Shown here: piece by piece, positions 38,064-47,766 of the stretch
How the letters are laid out: each line of letters opens with the position of its first letter
Numbering within the stretch: position 1 is the first letter of the stretch
Assembly (NCBI RefSeq): GCF_023284005.1
Contig: NZ_JAKIKS010000016.1
Coordinates: 1-63,787 of the forward strand
Direction: 5' to 3'
From: Shewanella surugensis
GTDB taxonomy: Bacteria > Pseudomonadota > Gammaproteobacteria > Enterobacterales > Shewanellaceae
DNA length: 63,787 nt
The notes under the pieces: model-generated
What the model saw: only the letters and a program-made list of their open reading frames with translations
Told to the model about the DNA's origin: nothing
The model's database searches: none
Position numbers and translations under genes: made by a program

Positions 38064-39098
38064 CTAAGCATGAAAATCTAACCACAAATCCGCTTGCTTT
38101 TTATTTAAAAAGCTCCAACATAAAATCCTAGTTTGCTTATTACCCTGTTTCATTTCAATTACTTTTATCTGTTGCGCCTTGACATCTTTTAAGATTTTGT
38201 GACAGCTAATCAGGTTGTCTTTCTTGGAAATGAGGCTAGTAAACCACTGGCATTGTTGTGAAAAGTTTTTACTTTCGTTTATCATTCTTTGCAAAAACTG
38301 ACGCTCACCACCTTCACACCAAAGCTCAGCGTTCTGTCCACCAAAATTTAATGCCACTTGAGAAGTCTCACTCGCCTTAACAACATCAGAATGGTTTTTC
38401 TTACTACGATTGATCGCTAAATTTTTTACTTTACGTTCATTCCCAGCATTAGCCTCTGCCAAAGAAGCATGAAATGGAGGATTGCATAAGGTCACATTAA
38501 ACCGATCATTAGGCTGGATGACAGACTGAAATATATTATCAGGTTTATCTTGCAACCTTAGCGCTAACTTTCCCTTAATAATCGTATTTTTATTTATTAT
38601 TTTGACAACATTATCAATGGCTAAAATATCTATATCCGATGCAGTAAATTGCCAACCATAAGTTTGAATCCCCAACAGAGGGTAAATGGCATTCGCACCG
38701 GTGCCAATGTCTAATGCTTTTACTTTATGACCTTTAGGCACCTTACCTTCGACAGACAATAAGTCTGCAACATGATGAATATAGTCGACTCGCCCAGGAA
38801 TAGGTGGACATAAGAAACCTTCTGGTATATCCCAGTAATCAATATGGTAAAACTGTTTTAATAAAGCTTTGTTTAATGCTTTAACAGCCATTGGATCAGA
38901 AAAATCAATAGACAAGTCCCCATAGTGATTCGGTCTGACATATTGCTCAAAATCAGGAGAGTCTTTGATCAATGACGGGAAATCATACCCGACATTATGC
39001 ACATTTCTTGAATGTAATCCTTTATGTTTAATTGAAGATGATGCTCCGTTCGTCATCCTCGTATCGTTGGCAGAAAGCCTTTTCTTAATTGTAGTCAT
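38064..39098 (-). CDS. rlmF: 23S rRNA (adenine1618-N6)-methyltransferase RlmF
   Basis: RlmF methylates A1618 of 23S rRNA with S-adenosylmethionine. The catalytic motif NPPFH (LCNPPFHASLAEAN) and the SAM region ALDIGTGANAIYPLLGI are present. The E. coli-like stretch WDIPEGFLCPPIPGRVDYIHHVADLL is well conserved. The start is uncertain: 39098 is used here, 39056 is also possible, and the long frame to 39137 adds a hydrophobic stretch unlike the family. Length from 39098 is 344 residues, slightly longer than E. coli. Confidence 0.92.
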   Translation of the reverse strand: MTTIKKRLSANDTRMTNGASSSIKHKGLHSRNVHNVGYDFPSLIKDSPDFEQYVRPNHYGDLSIDFSDPMAVKALNKALLKQFYHIDYWDIPEGFLCPPIPGRVDYIHHVADLLSVEGKVPKGHKVKALDIGTGANAIYPLLGIQTYGWQFTASDIDILAIDNVVKIINKNTIIKGKLALRLQDKPDNIFQSVIQPNDRFNVTLCNPPFHASLAEANAGNERKVKNLAINRSKKNHSDVVKASETSQVALNFGGQNAELWCEGGERQFLQRMINESKNFSQQCQWFTSLISKKDNLISCHKILKDVKAQQIKVIEMKQGNKQTRILCWSFLNKKQADLWLDFHA

Positions 39099-39228
39099 AA
39101 AGAAGGTAAGAATAATTAAAAAGCAATTATACCTCATTACGTCACTTCAATGTGTTGAACCTTATCTATCCAAAATATAAAACACTCCCTTTAATGACTC
39201 AGTAATAAAACCACCATTGAAATGAAAA

Positions 39229-39636
39229 CTAATTATAAAGATACTGAGTAAAGAGTAAATTAACCACCAAACGCTCACCCACTTCTTGTTCAAGTAAACG
39301 ATTAACGGCCTCAAAACATTCTCGCCGGATCGACTCTTTCCCTATCATAGACTTAATTTGCTCTTCGCTTTGAGCCCCTAAAATCTCTAAAATCGTCGAT
39401 CTCAATAAAGGATCATGATGTTCAAGTTCAATCAAAGATTGAGGATCATTAACCATAAGTTCAACATTAACCCTGACAAAGCTCCGTTTTTTACTGCTAC
39501 TAATATAATTGGTCACAATATCAGGTTCGAGCCCATAGTAAGCATAGTTTTTTAATACTTGATTTTCAGTCCCGTTAACATTAAAAGCACTCACGAAAGT
39601 CAGTAGCAATAATAACCATTTCCCCATAATTAACAC
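39229..39636 (-). CDS. FliL-like exported protein, outside any flagellar cluster
   Basis: This 135-residue protein starts with a hydrophobic signal or anchor (about 5-22). The rest resembles the periplasmic domain of FliL: a beta region (SFVRVNVELMVNDP), then helix ILGAQSEEQIKSMIGKESIRRECFEAVNRLLEQEVGERLVVNLLFTQYLYN. FliL supports stator function in flagellar motors. There are no flagellar genes nearby. It lies upstream of ubiC and downstream of rlmF. A second, more general role in membrane proteins cannot be excluded. Confidence 0.7.
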   Translation of the reverse strand: MLIMGKWLLLLLTFVSAFNVNGTENQVLKNYAYYGLEPDIVTNYISSSKKRSFVRVNVELMVNDPQSLIELEHHDPLLRSTILEILGAQSEEQIKSMIGKESIRRECFEAVNRLLEQEVGERLVVNLLFTQYLYN

Positions 39637-39945
39637 TTACGTCCTAAATTATTGCGCCCAGCGACATACACTAAAAAGAGCATAACAAGTGACAAATAAA
39701 AAAACATCATCACTTCTCAATAATGCGACCTTTCTGGGCACTTTCTTTATTTAATTTCCCTCCAATAACGCATTTATTGCGACATTTATCTCAATAATGC
39801 CAATTCCACTGACATTGACCAAAATGGCATGATAAACTAACGCCTCTAGGTTTATCGTCGGTTCCATGAAAAACACTCGATTGTAGGAGGGGTGTACAAA
39901 GTCGATATATCCATCCGGAGTTCATCACTGACTACAAGGAATTGA
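39637..39945. other. Non-coding gap before ubiC
   Basis: This 309-bp gap has no supported gene. It should hold the divergent promoters for the FliL-like gene and ubiC. The only clear site is AAGGA just before the ubiC start (39935-39945). Confidence 0.6.
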
Positions 39946-40533
39946 ATGCCAACCTCAACGCTAAGCTTTCCATATGGTGAAGAGATTAACTGGTTATCAC
40001 CCAATCATGTCCAAACGCCTCTTAATCCTTCTCTTCATTCATGGCTACTTGCTTCTGATAGCTTAACCCTGAAATTAAAAGAGCAATGTCAGCATTTTGA
40101 AGTCAAAGTATTAGGCGAGGGCATGCATACATCTTGTATTGGCGAACTGCCTCTGCAACAAACGGTATGGATCCGAGAGGTATTATTATGTTTGGATGGT
40201 CAACCTTGGGTGTTTGCAAGAACCATTATCCCTGAAAAGCTCATGATAAAAAAACAAGCCGATTTTTTAGCTCTAGGCTCCAAACCTTTAGGCGAGTTAT
40301 TGTTTACTAAAAATGAGTTTGTCCCGGGAAAAATAGAAATTGCTAAATTTTCACTGAGTAGCAGATTAGCAAAATTTGCAGCATCATTAGATCAACACGT
40401 CAGTGAACCACTTTGGGGACGCCGTCGTTATTTCCATGTCGATTCAGAGCAGTTGATTGTTAGTGAAGTTTTTTTGCCCACCGCAAAAAAAAATATCATC
40501 AAAATGAAACAAGATCAGGAAGCTATTTTATAG
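39946..40533 (+). CDS. ubiC: Chorismate pyruvate-lyase UbiC
   Basis: UbiC splits chorismate into 4-hydroxybenzoate and pyruvate, the first committed step of ubiquinone synthesis. The 195-residue protein shows the family patterns WLLASDSLTLKLKEQC, VWIREVLLCLDGQPWVFARTIIP and LWGRRRYFHVDSEQLIVSEVFLP, with the active-site Arg and Glu. It has AAGGA upstream. It converges with the M6 metalloprotease gene. Confidence 0.94.
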   Translation: MPTSTLSFPYGEEINWLSPNHVQTPLNPSLHSWLLASDSLTLKLKEQCQHFEVKVLGEGMHTSCIGELPLQQTVWIREVLLCLDGQPWVFARTIIPEKLMIKKQADFLALGSKPLGELLFTKNEFVPGKIEIAKFSLSSRLAKFAASLDQHVSEPLWGRRRYFHVDSEQLIVSEVFLPTAKKNIIKMKQDQEAIL

Positions 40534-40578
40534 GACTATTCACAATGATCTTTTTTGTTTCCTTTTTATCTTAGCCTT

Positions 40579-42792
40579 TCATTCAGCCTTATCATAGCGC
40601 AAGCTAACAATCACTTTGTCATGATTATCAGCCTGCTCTACGATCTCAAAACTCAATCCAATTTCTGGCAAGAGGATACCTGAACGAGGTTGTAATGGTG
40701 CACTATAATCTTGGTTATCATCAAACCTATTAATGGATGCTAGATGCTCATCTCCAAAATAACGACCTTGATTAAATAGACTAAAAGCTGCATCTCTGAG
40801 CTGAATGTCTGTGCTTCCCTTTATAATTAAGTTTTGATCAGCATCAACAACACCTATGATGCTAGGTCCTCTATCAAAGTGACTATTCTCCAACCAAAGC
40901 AACACTCCAGCCTCATAATCAACTGACGACAATCCGACATCAACACCATTGTAATTGCGTAACTGAATAATATAACGCTGATTTTCGCCTGAAATTTGAT
41001 TGGAAACACGTTCAAATCCAACCAAACTCATTTGCCCATCAAGCTCAGCCCCATCGAGATATATTTCATTATCCCCCTGATTAACCGCAATATTGTCGAT
41101 AATAATCCCGTCACTCCCTTCGGCTTCATCGGTCACATAATTGACCGTAATACGGACATTCCGGCCAGCATATGCACTTAAGTCGTACGTTAAATCAATC
41201 CAAGTATCGTCTTCTGCCATACCCACAATATCAGCTGATTTACCTGTTAAGATATTTCTCGCATTATTAACTGAATTACTCGCTTTCGTTAGATTCCCAG
41301 CGATGGCAACCCCATCGACGAGCACTTGGCTATAATCATAGTCTTCTTCTATATTCCAATGTGCTTTCATAGATAAAGTCAATGGCCTAACACTCGGAAG
41401 TTCTATGTCAAATGACATTGCACTATTGAGTAAATTGCCTTGCTTTGAATAGTATTGATACTCTCCTTCATAAGGCTCACTAAAATCGAGTATTTCGACT
41501 GGTAATGGAATAGAAATCTGATTCAACTGACCATGATTAACCGCTTCAAATAAAGCAAGATCGAATCCCTCACCGCCTATTTCATTAAGCTCAACCACTT
41601 GCTCTTGAACCCAATTACCAAGATAACGTTGTTGCAAATATGAACGAGCATATGGACTGAGTCCCGCTGGTGCAGAGCCGTCAAGTTTGCCTATTGAACT
41701 TCCTGCTGACATTAAAGACCAAGCACCTACAGAAAAATTCTTTCCTTGGTGTTGAATATTATACTCATCAAATAAACCAAGATCATGAGCAAATTCGTGC
41801 ATACAGACCCCCAATGAGGCATCAATGGGTTGAATGGTATAACCGAATACTTTCTTATTGGTTCCAGGCAAATGGTAACCCGATGTATAAGCATCAACAT
41901 ATCCCCTATGTGACCAAATAGAATCAGACCCCAACAAGCCTCCACCTGCTTCTTCGCCAATACTGGAATGAAAGATCATGACATGATCCAGCATCCCATC
42001 AGCTTCATCAGTCACTCCGTCACCATCAAGATCATAAGGATCCTCAATATCATACTGACTTAGTTCTTCACTCGACATGCTGGAAACAACTTGAGCAATC
42101 GCTTCTTTGACTAATTCGGCAACAGCATTATCTTTTTGTCTTTCATCATTACTGCCATAATAAGCGGCATCATACCTAGCCGTTACCCAATCTTTCACTT
42201 CTCCTGAAAAAACAAAACTTTGACCAGAAACTGCTTGTAAATACTGATATCCAGATATAAGAGTTTGATTTTCAGGACCTAAATATCCGCTTGTTGAAAA
42301 AAGAAGATTTTGATAATGATCTCTATTGTAATCCTCATAATGCATTTGAGTATCTTGAGTTAATAAACCATGCTCACCATGAAGTAAATTAGGAAAATCA
42401 ATTAACACACCCAATACCTTTACTTTTATCTCCATATTGCTGTCGATAATATTTAAAAATGGTGGCGACTTAGCCTTATTACCCTCCAAAGCAAGCTGCT
42501 TAGCATGTCTGCTTTTCTCTGCTTTCACTTCAATAAGCGCCTTATTAGAAAATCGTGTGATCTTGCCAACAAATGCTGCTATAGCAGATTTTTGTTGAAC
42601 CAGGGACGCTTCACTTTCTAATTCCCCACGCTTAATAAGCCAATATAGGATCTGCTTCTCATTAATAACACCTGCATCAGTGTTAGCGTTTTGAATGGGT
42701 ATCGACTCTACTGGCAAACTCAACAAGCTCAAACACAATAAGAAACATTTCGCTATATTGTTAAAAATGTTAATATCAAAAGCACGCCTCAT
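40579..42792 (-). CDS. Secreted M6-family (immune inhibitor A type) zinc metalloprotease
   Basis: The 737-residue protein from the ATG at 42792 has GAGGAGG six nucleotides upstream. A signal peptide (about 1-27) leads to a propeptide. The zinc motif is HEFAHDLGLFDE (about 332-343), matching HExxHxxGxxD. Beta-rich domains follow, including a MAM- or jelly-roll-like region (about 480-620, DGIIIDNIAVN). An acidic stretch rich in DxDGDG (about 260) may bind Ca2+. The open frame upstream to 43158 is not supported. T2SS is the probable export route. Confidence 0.88.
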   Translation of the reverse strand: MRRAFDINIFNNIAKCFLLCLSLLSLPVESIPIQNANTDAGVINEKQILYWLIKRGELESEASLVQQKSAIAAFVGKITRFSNKALIEVKAEKSRHAKQLALEGNKAKSPPFLNIIDSNMEIKVKVLGVLIDFPNLLHGEHGLLTQDTQMHYEDYNRDHYQNLLFSTSGYLGPENQTLISGYQYLQAVSGQSFVFSGEVKDWVTARYDAAYYGSNDERQKDNAVAELVKEAIAQVVSSMSSEELSQYDIEDPYDLDGDGVTDEADGMLDHVMIFHSSIGEEAGGGLLGSDSIWSHRGYVDAYTSGYHLPGTNKKVFGYTIQPIDASLGVCMHEFAHDLGLFDEYNIQHQGKNFSVGAWSLMSAGSSIGKLDGSAPAGLSPYARSYLQQRYLGNWVQEQVVELNEIGGEGFDLALFEAVNHGQLNQISIPLPVEILDFSEPYEGEYQYYSKQGNLLNSAMSFDIELPSVRPLTLSMKAHWNIEEDYDYSQVLVDGVAIAGNLTKASNSVNNARNILTGKSADIVGMAEDDTWIDLTYDLSAYAGRNVRITVNYVTDEAEGSDGIIIDNIAVNQGDNEIYLDGAELDGQMSLVGFERVSNQISGENQRYIIQLRNYNGVDVGLSSVDYEAGVLLWLENSHFDRGPSIIGVVDADQNLIIKGSTDIQLRDAAFSLFNQGRYFGDEHLASINRFDDNQDYSAPLQPRSGILLPEIGLSFEIVEQADNHDKVIVSLRYDKAE

Positions 42793-43192
42793 CTCATGCC
42801 TCCTCAAATATAAACGTGGCATCATCACACAGACAAGACAAGCTAACCTAAACTGATTGGGATTCATTTTTGCTTCTATTATTATTTTAATCCCTGTTAT
42901 CTTGTGATAAGCCAAGGCTGGTGCGATTTTGTGTTGCCATTGAAAGAAAGAATATCGAGAGAAATAAAGTAACTTGTGAGATGAAAATAGATCATTCATT
43001 CCAACCAAAAGTAATTCGCAGGCAACCACTTCCACTCGACCTCTAAAGTCGCTTAGTAAGTACCTTAAAAACCTAAAAAAAGTGTCATATGTTTGCATTC
43101 GGCCCCCGATTAACACAATCGAAACCAAATAATAACCTTTAACCACGATTTTAAACAAACTTATTTACTAATACTTAAGTAAGCCTTCAGGA
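42793..43192. other. Non-coding gap before the metalloprotease gene
   Basis: This 400-bp gap separates yhgN from the protease. The protease frame stays open here but no ribosome site, signal peptide or family-like sequence supports translation. It should hold the protease promoter. No strong -35/-10 pair was assigned. Confidence 0.5.
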
Positions 43193-43787
43193 TTAGTTAA
43201 GACGTCCCAGATAGCTGCCAACACCATCAAGGAACATTTGTACAGCAATCATCACCAATACCATCCTCATCAATCTCTCCATGGCTGTTAATCCTTTCTC
43301 ACCCAGTATTTTGGTTAACACCTTATAAAATAATAAAATCGCAGCGCTTAAAGCCCAAGCTGAAATTAAGGCAATACTCCAGTCCAGCATACGATTACTA
43401 TCGGTATGAGCGAGTAGAACCAATGCGGCTAATACTGAGGGCCCAGCCATTAATGGGATAACCATGGGGACGATAAAAGGTTCTTCTCCTGCAGCCAGTC
43501 CAACTACACCACCTGCTTGAGGAAATATCATTCTTATTGCAATCAAAAATAAAATAATACCACCAGCAATGCTGACAGATTCAGAGCGTAGATTCAGAAA
43601 ATTTAAAATGACGTCCCCTGAAAACAAAAATAACAGCATAATAAATAATGCAATTATTAATTCTCTGATCAATACTCTACGACGCTTTTTAGGCTCAATA
43701 TGCCGTAAAATAGAGGAGAAAATAGGCTAATCCCCCCAAAGGATCCATAATTAAAAACAACATAACTGCGGCTGAAAAAGTATCCAT
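43193..43787 (-). pseudogene. yhgN: YhgN/MarC-family membrane protein gene with a frameshift
   Basis: The reading frame starts at the ATG at 43787 with the family start (MDTFSAAVMLFLIMDPLGG) and then meets a stop at 43695 in that frame. The other frame continues with PIFSSILRHIEPKKRRRVLIRELIIALF, followed by the rest of MarC/YhgN to 43193. E. coli YhgN reads IMDPLGNLPIFMSVLKH here, so both parts belong to one gene. A one-base difference near 43726-43738 separates them. The visible C-terminal frame codes for 159 residues plus. The gene would make a small inner-membrane protein of unknown transport activity. Either a real mutation, a programmed shift or a sequencing error. Confidence 0.85.
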
Positions 43788-44058
43788 ATATAATAAATTA
43801 CAAAAATTCTATTAGTATACCCATATTACATACAACTTTATAAACAAAAGATGATATTCACCCTAAAACTTAACCGTTAAAGTTTACTTTATCACATAAA
43901 TTTAAATATCATTCGGTATAAAAAAGTCATTTAATCGAATAAAACACCCTTCAGTAAATATTTTAAAGCAGATTTAAGCTTAAAATGAAAGGTCAACAGG
44001 CCTGAATAAGGCTGGTATACTAATAGCCATTATTTCGCCCCTTTTTTATTTGGATATC

Positions 44059-45588
44059 ATGCTGTATCTTGCTGCTAGCTGCATAGCCCTTTTATTGGGC
44101 CCTGTTTTTTATCGCTTTTTTACAACGGGCACTGGACTACAAAAAGGCCTAGATGGCTTCATCTTCGTCTCATTAGGGGGTCTTGTACTCATCCATATTT
44201 TGCCTGAACTCCTCGAACATGGTGGGTTGCTCTCAATTTTATTTTTATTCATCGGCATGTGGGGCCCCAGCGCAAGTGAACGTTTATTCCATAAGTACTC
44301 AAATCTGACCCACAATATCACCTTATTTTTAGGGGTCAGTGGGTTACTCCTACACACCCTCACTGATGGTGGAGCCATGGTGTTGGCTCAACAAGCAGGC
44401 AATTCTAGCTTATTAGCCCTAGGGGTTATTCTCCACCGATTACCTATAGGGCTTGCTATCTGGTGGTTACTCAAACCCCAAGTGGGGACACGCTGGGCAA
44501 TCGCAGTATTGACTGCCATGATGCTGTTAACCAGTGTGGGATACTTTGCCGGTGAGCAACTATTAGCACATTTAAGCTTAGATAATACGGTTTATTTACA
44601 GGCCTTTGTGACCGGATCGATTCTTCATGTCGTGATACATCAACCCCACGCTCACTCTAAGCCCGATCATCAAGGCAAGTATGAATATCAAGCAGGTATA
44701 GGGAGTCTATTAGGGATCGGTTTACTCTTTGGATTAATGTTAATGGGCTCTGATGGTCATGAACATAATCATCACGCCGGTTTTGTGCCGCAATTATTAC
44801 AATGGATGCTCACCATTGCTCCCATTCTTCTCATCTGTTACTTAGCAGCGGGTGTTCGATACGCTTTAGGCCTTACGCCCAATATAAAGCATCCCAAATT
44901 GAAATGGATCCAATCTCTTATTGGACCTGAAACATTATTAATTACAGGACTATTATTAGGACCTTGGCTGGCACTATTTCAAGCTGTAGGGATACTCTGT
45001 ATTACGGGCTATTTAACCTATGCCAAAGTCATTCCCAACACAGCCACATTCAATTCAAACGATACATTCTGGAAATTTGGTCTGAGTCACATCGTTGATA
45101 GAAGTGCTCCTTGGGTATTACTGAGTTTGATACTGGTCAACTTAATCAGCTACCCTAGCGTTTTACTTATTCAGCCCATATGGCAAGTCATTATACTCGC
45201 CCTATTTTTATTTCCAATGCGTTTCTGTCCTATCGGCGCAGCCGTTCTCTCCTTGAGTTTAGCCTATGGCGGCTGGTCAATCAGTGCCATCTTACTGCCT
45301 CTGCTAGCAGCTCCTTTAATAAATATCACTCAACTTAAGCAAATGCGCCCAGCTCAACGTATTATTCTGGCAGGTTTAATCATATTCTTTATCACATTAG
45401 CTCAATGGATTAATCCTCAATGGCATGCCATATTCAACCTACCTGAATGGGTTAATGCATTGGCACTCGTACTATTAAGCCTATTATTTTCGATAAGTTT
45501 ATTGCGACTTGGACCCAGAAAGTTTCTACTTAGTCTCGTCATCTTTACGCCTAAACCCCATATACATGAACAGCAACAGCACCATTAG
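44059..45588 (+). CDS. ZIP-like polytopic membrane protein of unknown function
   Basis: This 509-residue protein has about 13-14 hydrophobic segments. The first half (to about 210) resembles ZIP metal transporters: HILPELLEHGG near residue 50, a His in GLLLHTLTDG, and HRLPIG in a membrane helix. A His-rich loop follows (HVVIHQPHAHSKPDHQ and HEHNHH, about 190-240). The second half has another set of membrane segments with pseudo-repeat of similar size. Metal transport is suggested by the histidines, but no substrate can be named. A TTG three codons earlier could start too. Confidence 0.65.
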   Translation: MLYLAASCIALLLGPVFYRFFTTGTGLQKGLDGFIFVSLGGLVLIHILPELLEHGGLLSILFLFIGMWGPSASERLFHKYSNLTHNITLFLGVSGLLLHTLTDGGAMVLAQQAGNSSLLALGVILHRLPIGLAIWWLLKPQVGTRWAIAVLTAMMLLTSVGYFAGEQLLAHLSLDNTVYLQAFVTGSILHVVIHQPHAHSKPDHQGKYEYQAGIGSLLGIGLLFGLMLMGSDGHEHNHHAGFVPQLLQWMLTIAPILLICYLAAGVRYALGLTPNIKHPKLKWIQSLIGPETLLITGLLLGPWLALFQAVGILCITGYLTYAKVIPNTATFNSNDTFWKFGLSHIVDRSAPWVLLSLILVNLISYPSVLLIQPIWQVIILALFLFPMRFCPIGAAVLSLSLAYGGWSISAILLPLLAAPLINITQLKQMRPAQRIILAGLIIFFITLAQWINPQWHAIFNLPEWVNALALVLLSLLFSISLLRLGPRKFLLSLVIFTPKPHIHEQQQHH

Positions 45589-45730
45589 CGAGAGAATATA
45601 CTCATGATTATATATAGCCAAACTCATTGAACATGCATGTTTTCAATGAGCTTGGCTATAGACTCCCCCTCTACACATTTCATCACATATAGGCTAAGAT
45701 ATATACATATTTCATGACTAACCTTAGCCT

Positions 45731-46498
45731 ATGTGCATACTTTTTATAGCCTTTAAATCCCACCCACAATTCCCTCTCATTGTCTGCGCCAATCGAGATG
45801 AGCTTCATTATCGCCCAACGCAAGAAGCGCATTTCTGGCAACCAGAACAGACAATACTAGCAGGAAAAGATCTCGAGGCAGGCGGAACTTGGTTAGGAAT
45901 AAACAAACAAGGAGAAATAGCAGCACTAACCAATATTCGAGCACCTGAGTTAATGAAACAAGAGATGAAAACCCGCGGCGAACTGCCATTATTAGCCTTG
46001 GCTCAGCCGAATAAACTATCGACACTGTGGTTAAATAATCATAGCCATCTGTATAATCCTTTCAATATTTTATACGGCAATCATCAAGCGCTCTATTGCT
46101 ATGATAGCCGAGCTAAATCCTCCACAACACTCACATCGGGTTACCATGCGGTAAGTAACGGCGCTTTAGATGATATTTGGCCCAAAATGGCCAAGGGAAA
46201 TGATGCACTTCAACAACACATCAATACACATATCACTCCGGATCCTGATGTCATACTTTCTCTGCTAAAAGATAACCAACAGGCAGAGGATGAAAACTTA
46301 CCTCATACAGGCATTGGGCTAGAGTGGGAACGTCAGCTTTCTTCCATATACATTAAGCATCCTGAATATGGAACGCGATCCTCCAGCATCATCCTTATTA
46401 ATCATCACCAGCAAGCACATTTCATTGAAGTACAATATGACGGCAAGGGGCGAACACTTGGACGACAGGATTTTCATTTTAAAATAGAAAATGATTAA
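45731..46498 (+). CDS. NRDE family (TANGO2-like) protein
   Basis: The 255-residue protein begins MCILFIAFKSHP and has the signature CANRDE, with the Cys2 expected to be the N-terminal nucleophile-type residue of this family. Other family features: AGGTWLGINKQGEIAALTN and the C-terminal ERQLSSIYIKHPEYGTRSSSIILI. The eukaryotic TANGO2 is linked to lipid and haem homeostasis. The bacterial function is not established. The stop overlaps the next gene's end (convergent, 4 nt). Confidence 0.85.
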   Translation: MCILFIAFKSHPQFPLIVCANRDELHYRPTQEAHFWQPEQTILAGKDLEAGGTWLGINKQGEIAALTNIRAPELMKQEMKTRGELPLLALAQPNKLSTLWLNNHSHLYNPFNILYGNHQALYCYDSRAKSSTTLTSGYHAVSNGALDDIWPKMAKGNDALQQHINTHITPDPDVILSLLKDNQQAEDENLPHTGIGLEWERQLSSIYIKHPEYGTRSSSIILINHHQQAHFIEVQYDGKGRTLGRQDFHFKIEND

Positions 46499-46926
46499 CT
46501 CTTTCCGTTTGAAGAATAATCTTGAGTAATCACCCATACGTCACTCTTCTTTTCCATTAATAAAGTAAATACACCTTTCGGATTATCCTTCATACGGACT
46601 AACGACCAATACCCGGTCACAACAGCGGCTTCGTTACTAAGCATTTTAACTTCATCAACAGTAAAGCTTAAAACACCCAGTGCACTCTTATCTGAGTAGT
46701 TGTCCTGATAAGCCGCAAGCATTTCTTGCCAGCCAAATTTAAAATCGCCGTCAGAAACAAATCGTAATTTTTCATCCTGCCAATATCCTTGCATATAAGC
46801 AGACATATCACCTTTATTCCAAGCCACTTCTTGTTTTTGTAACACTGCCAAAATGTCATCCGTTGGCACTGCCTGGGCCATAAATGCGGTTAAAAATAAA
46901 AAGATGCCTAAGCCTTTTTTTATCAC
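46495..46926 (-). CDS. Exported SnoaL/DUF4440-like small protein
   Basis: This 143-residue protein has an N-terminal signal peptide (about 1-19, ending AQAVP). The rest (LAVLQKQEVAWNKGDMSAYMQGYWQDEKLRFVSDG to the end) is like the NTF2-fold domain of the DUF4440 class. Such proteins bind small ligands or act as cyclases. No catalytic role can be named. It converges tightly with the NRDE gene. Confidence 0.75.
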   Translation of the reverse strand: MIKKGLGIFLFLTAFMAQAVPTDDILAVLQKQEVAWNKGDMSAYMQGYWQDEKLRFVSDGDFKFGWQEMLAAYQDNYSDKSALGVLSFTVDEVKMLSNEAAVVTGYWSLVRMKDNPKGVFTLLMEKKSDVWVITQDYSSNGKS

Positions 46927-47128
46927 AGTATTAAATCCATACTAATGAAAGATGAAGTATTATACGCCAACACACGTAATATTCGAACCTGACGAACAAA
47001 GATTATTCTAAAGGCATAAACAATATTCAGAATAAATCGAGTCCAATCTATACCCACTTATCCTCTCTCACCCATGAGGTATAACGAATTTAACGTCTTA
47101 TCCATTAAAGCAATATAAGGTGTACTTT

Positions 47129-47680
47129 ATGTTCCAAAAATTTTTTTATCATTTGCTTAAATTAATCGGTTGGGATTTTGTCGGTGAATTACCCAAACAA
47201 CCACAATATGTTATTATTGTCGCGCCTCATACGAGTAACTGGGACTTTATCATTGGACTCATTGCTCGCAATGCATTGGGCGAACAGATCTACTTCTTAG
47301 GTAAACATCAATTATTTATTCCCCCGTGGGGCTGGTTCTTTCGCGCCTTTGGTGGGGCTCCCGTTGATAGGAATAAATGCAACAACCTCGTCGAAGGGGC
47401 AACACTCTTATTTAAAAACAATCCTAATTTTAAACTAGCCCTCACTCCAGAAGGAACCAGAGGAAAAGTTAGCCGTTGGAAAACGGGATTTTATCATATA
47501 GCCAATCAAGCAAAAGTCCCCATTGTCACGGTAGGCTTTGATTTTAGTTTAAAGAAAGTCATTATTGCTGATGGTATTTCACCCAGTGGTAATATAGAAA
47601 CAGACATGGAAAAAATTCTACATTTTCACCGAAGCATAAAAGGTTTCCATCCAAAAGAAATACCCGATTTTAAAACCTAG
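47129..47680 (+). CDS. 1-acyl-glycerol-3-phosphate-type acyltransferase (PlsC-like)
   Basis: The 183-residue protein has the acyltransferase motifs HTSNWD (34-39) and EGTR (108-111). The family transfers acyl groups to lipid or other acceptors at the inner membrane. It is shorter than PlsC (about 245 residues) and lacks a clear N-terminal membrane anchor, as in the small bacterial branch. The ATG at 47129 has AAGG eight nucleotides upstream. An in-frame GTG at 47120 is not favoured. Confidence 0.88.
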   Translation: MFQKFFYHLLKLIGWDFVGELPKQPQYVIIVAPHTSNWDFIIGLIARNALGEQIYFLGKHQLFIPPWGWFFRAFGGAPVDRNKCNNLVEGATLLFKNNPNFKLALTPEGTRGKVSRWKTGFYHIANQAKVPIVTVGFDFSLKKVIIADGISPSGNIETDMEKILHFHRSIKGFHPKEIPDFKT

Positions 47681-47766
47681 TATTCATCCTAAAATTCAGT
47701 CATATTGCATGCACTATCAATAAACCCAACAACACTGACGCTTACTGTTATTAAGGATGTTATCAA

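Noticed and set aside
42793..43158. N-terminal extension of the metalloprotease frame upstream of 42792
   Set aside because: It adds 122 residues without a signal peptide or family similarity, whereas the ATG at 42792 has GAGGAGG and a good signal peptide.
43726..43738. Homopolymer sequencing error as sole cause of the yhgN shift
   Set aside because: Removing one G from the G6 run, or adding two, puts a TAG in frame, so a homopolymer length error alone does not restore the gene; an error just beside it cannot be excluded.
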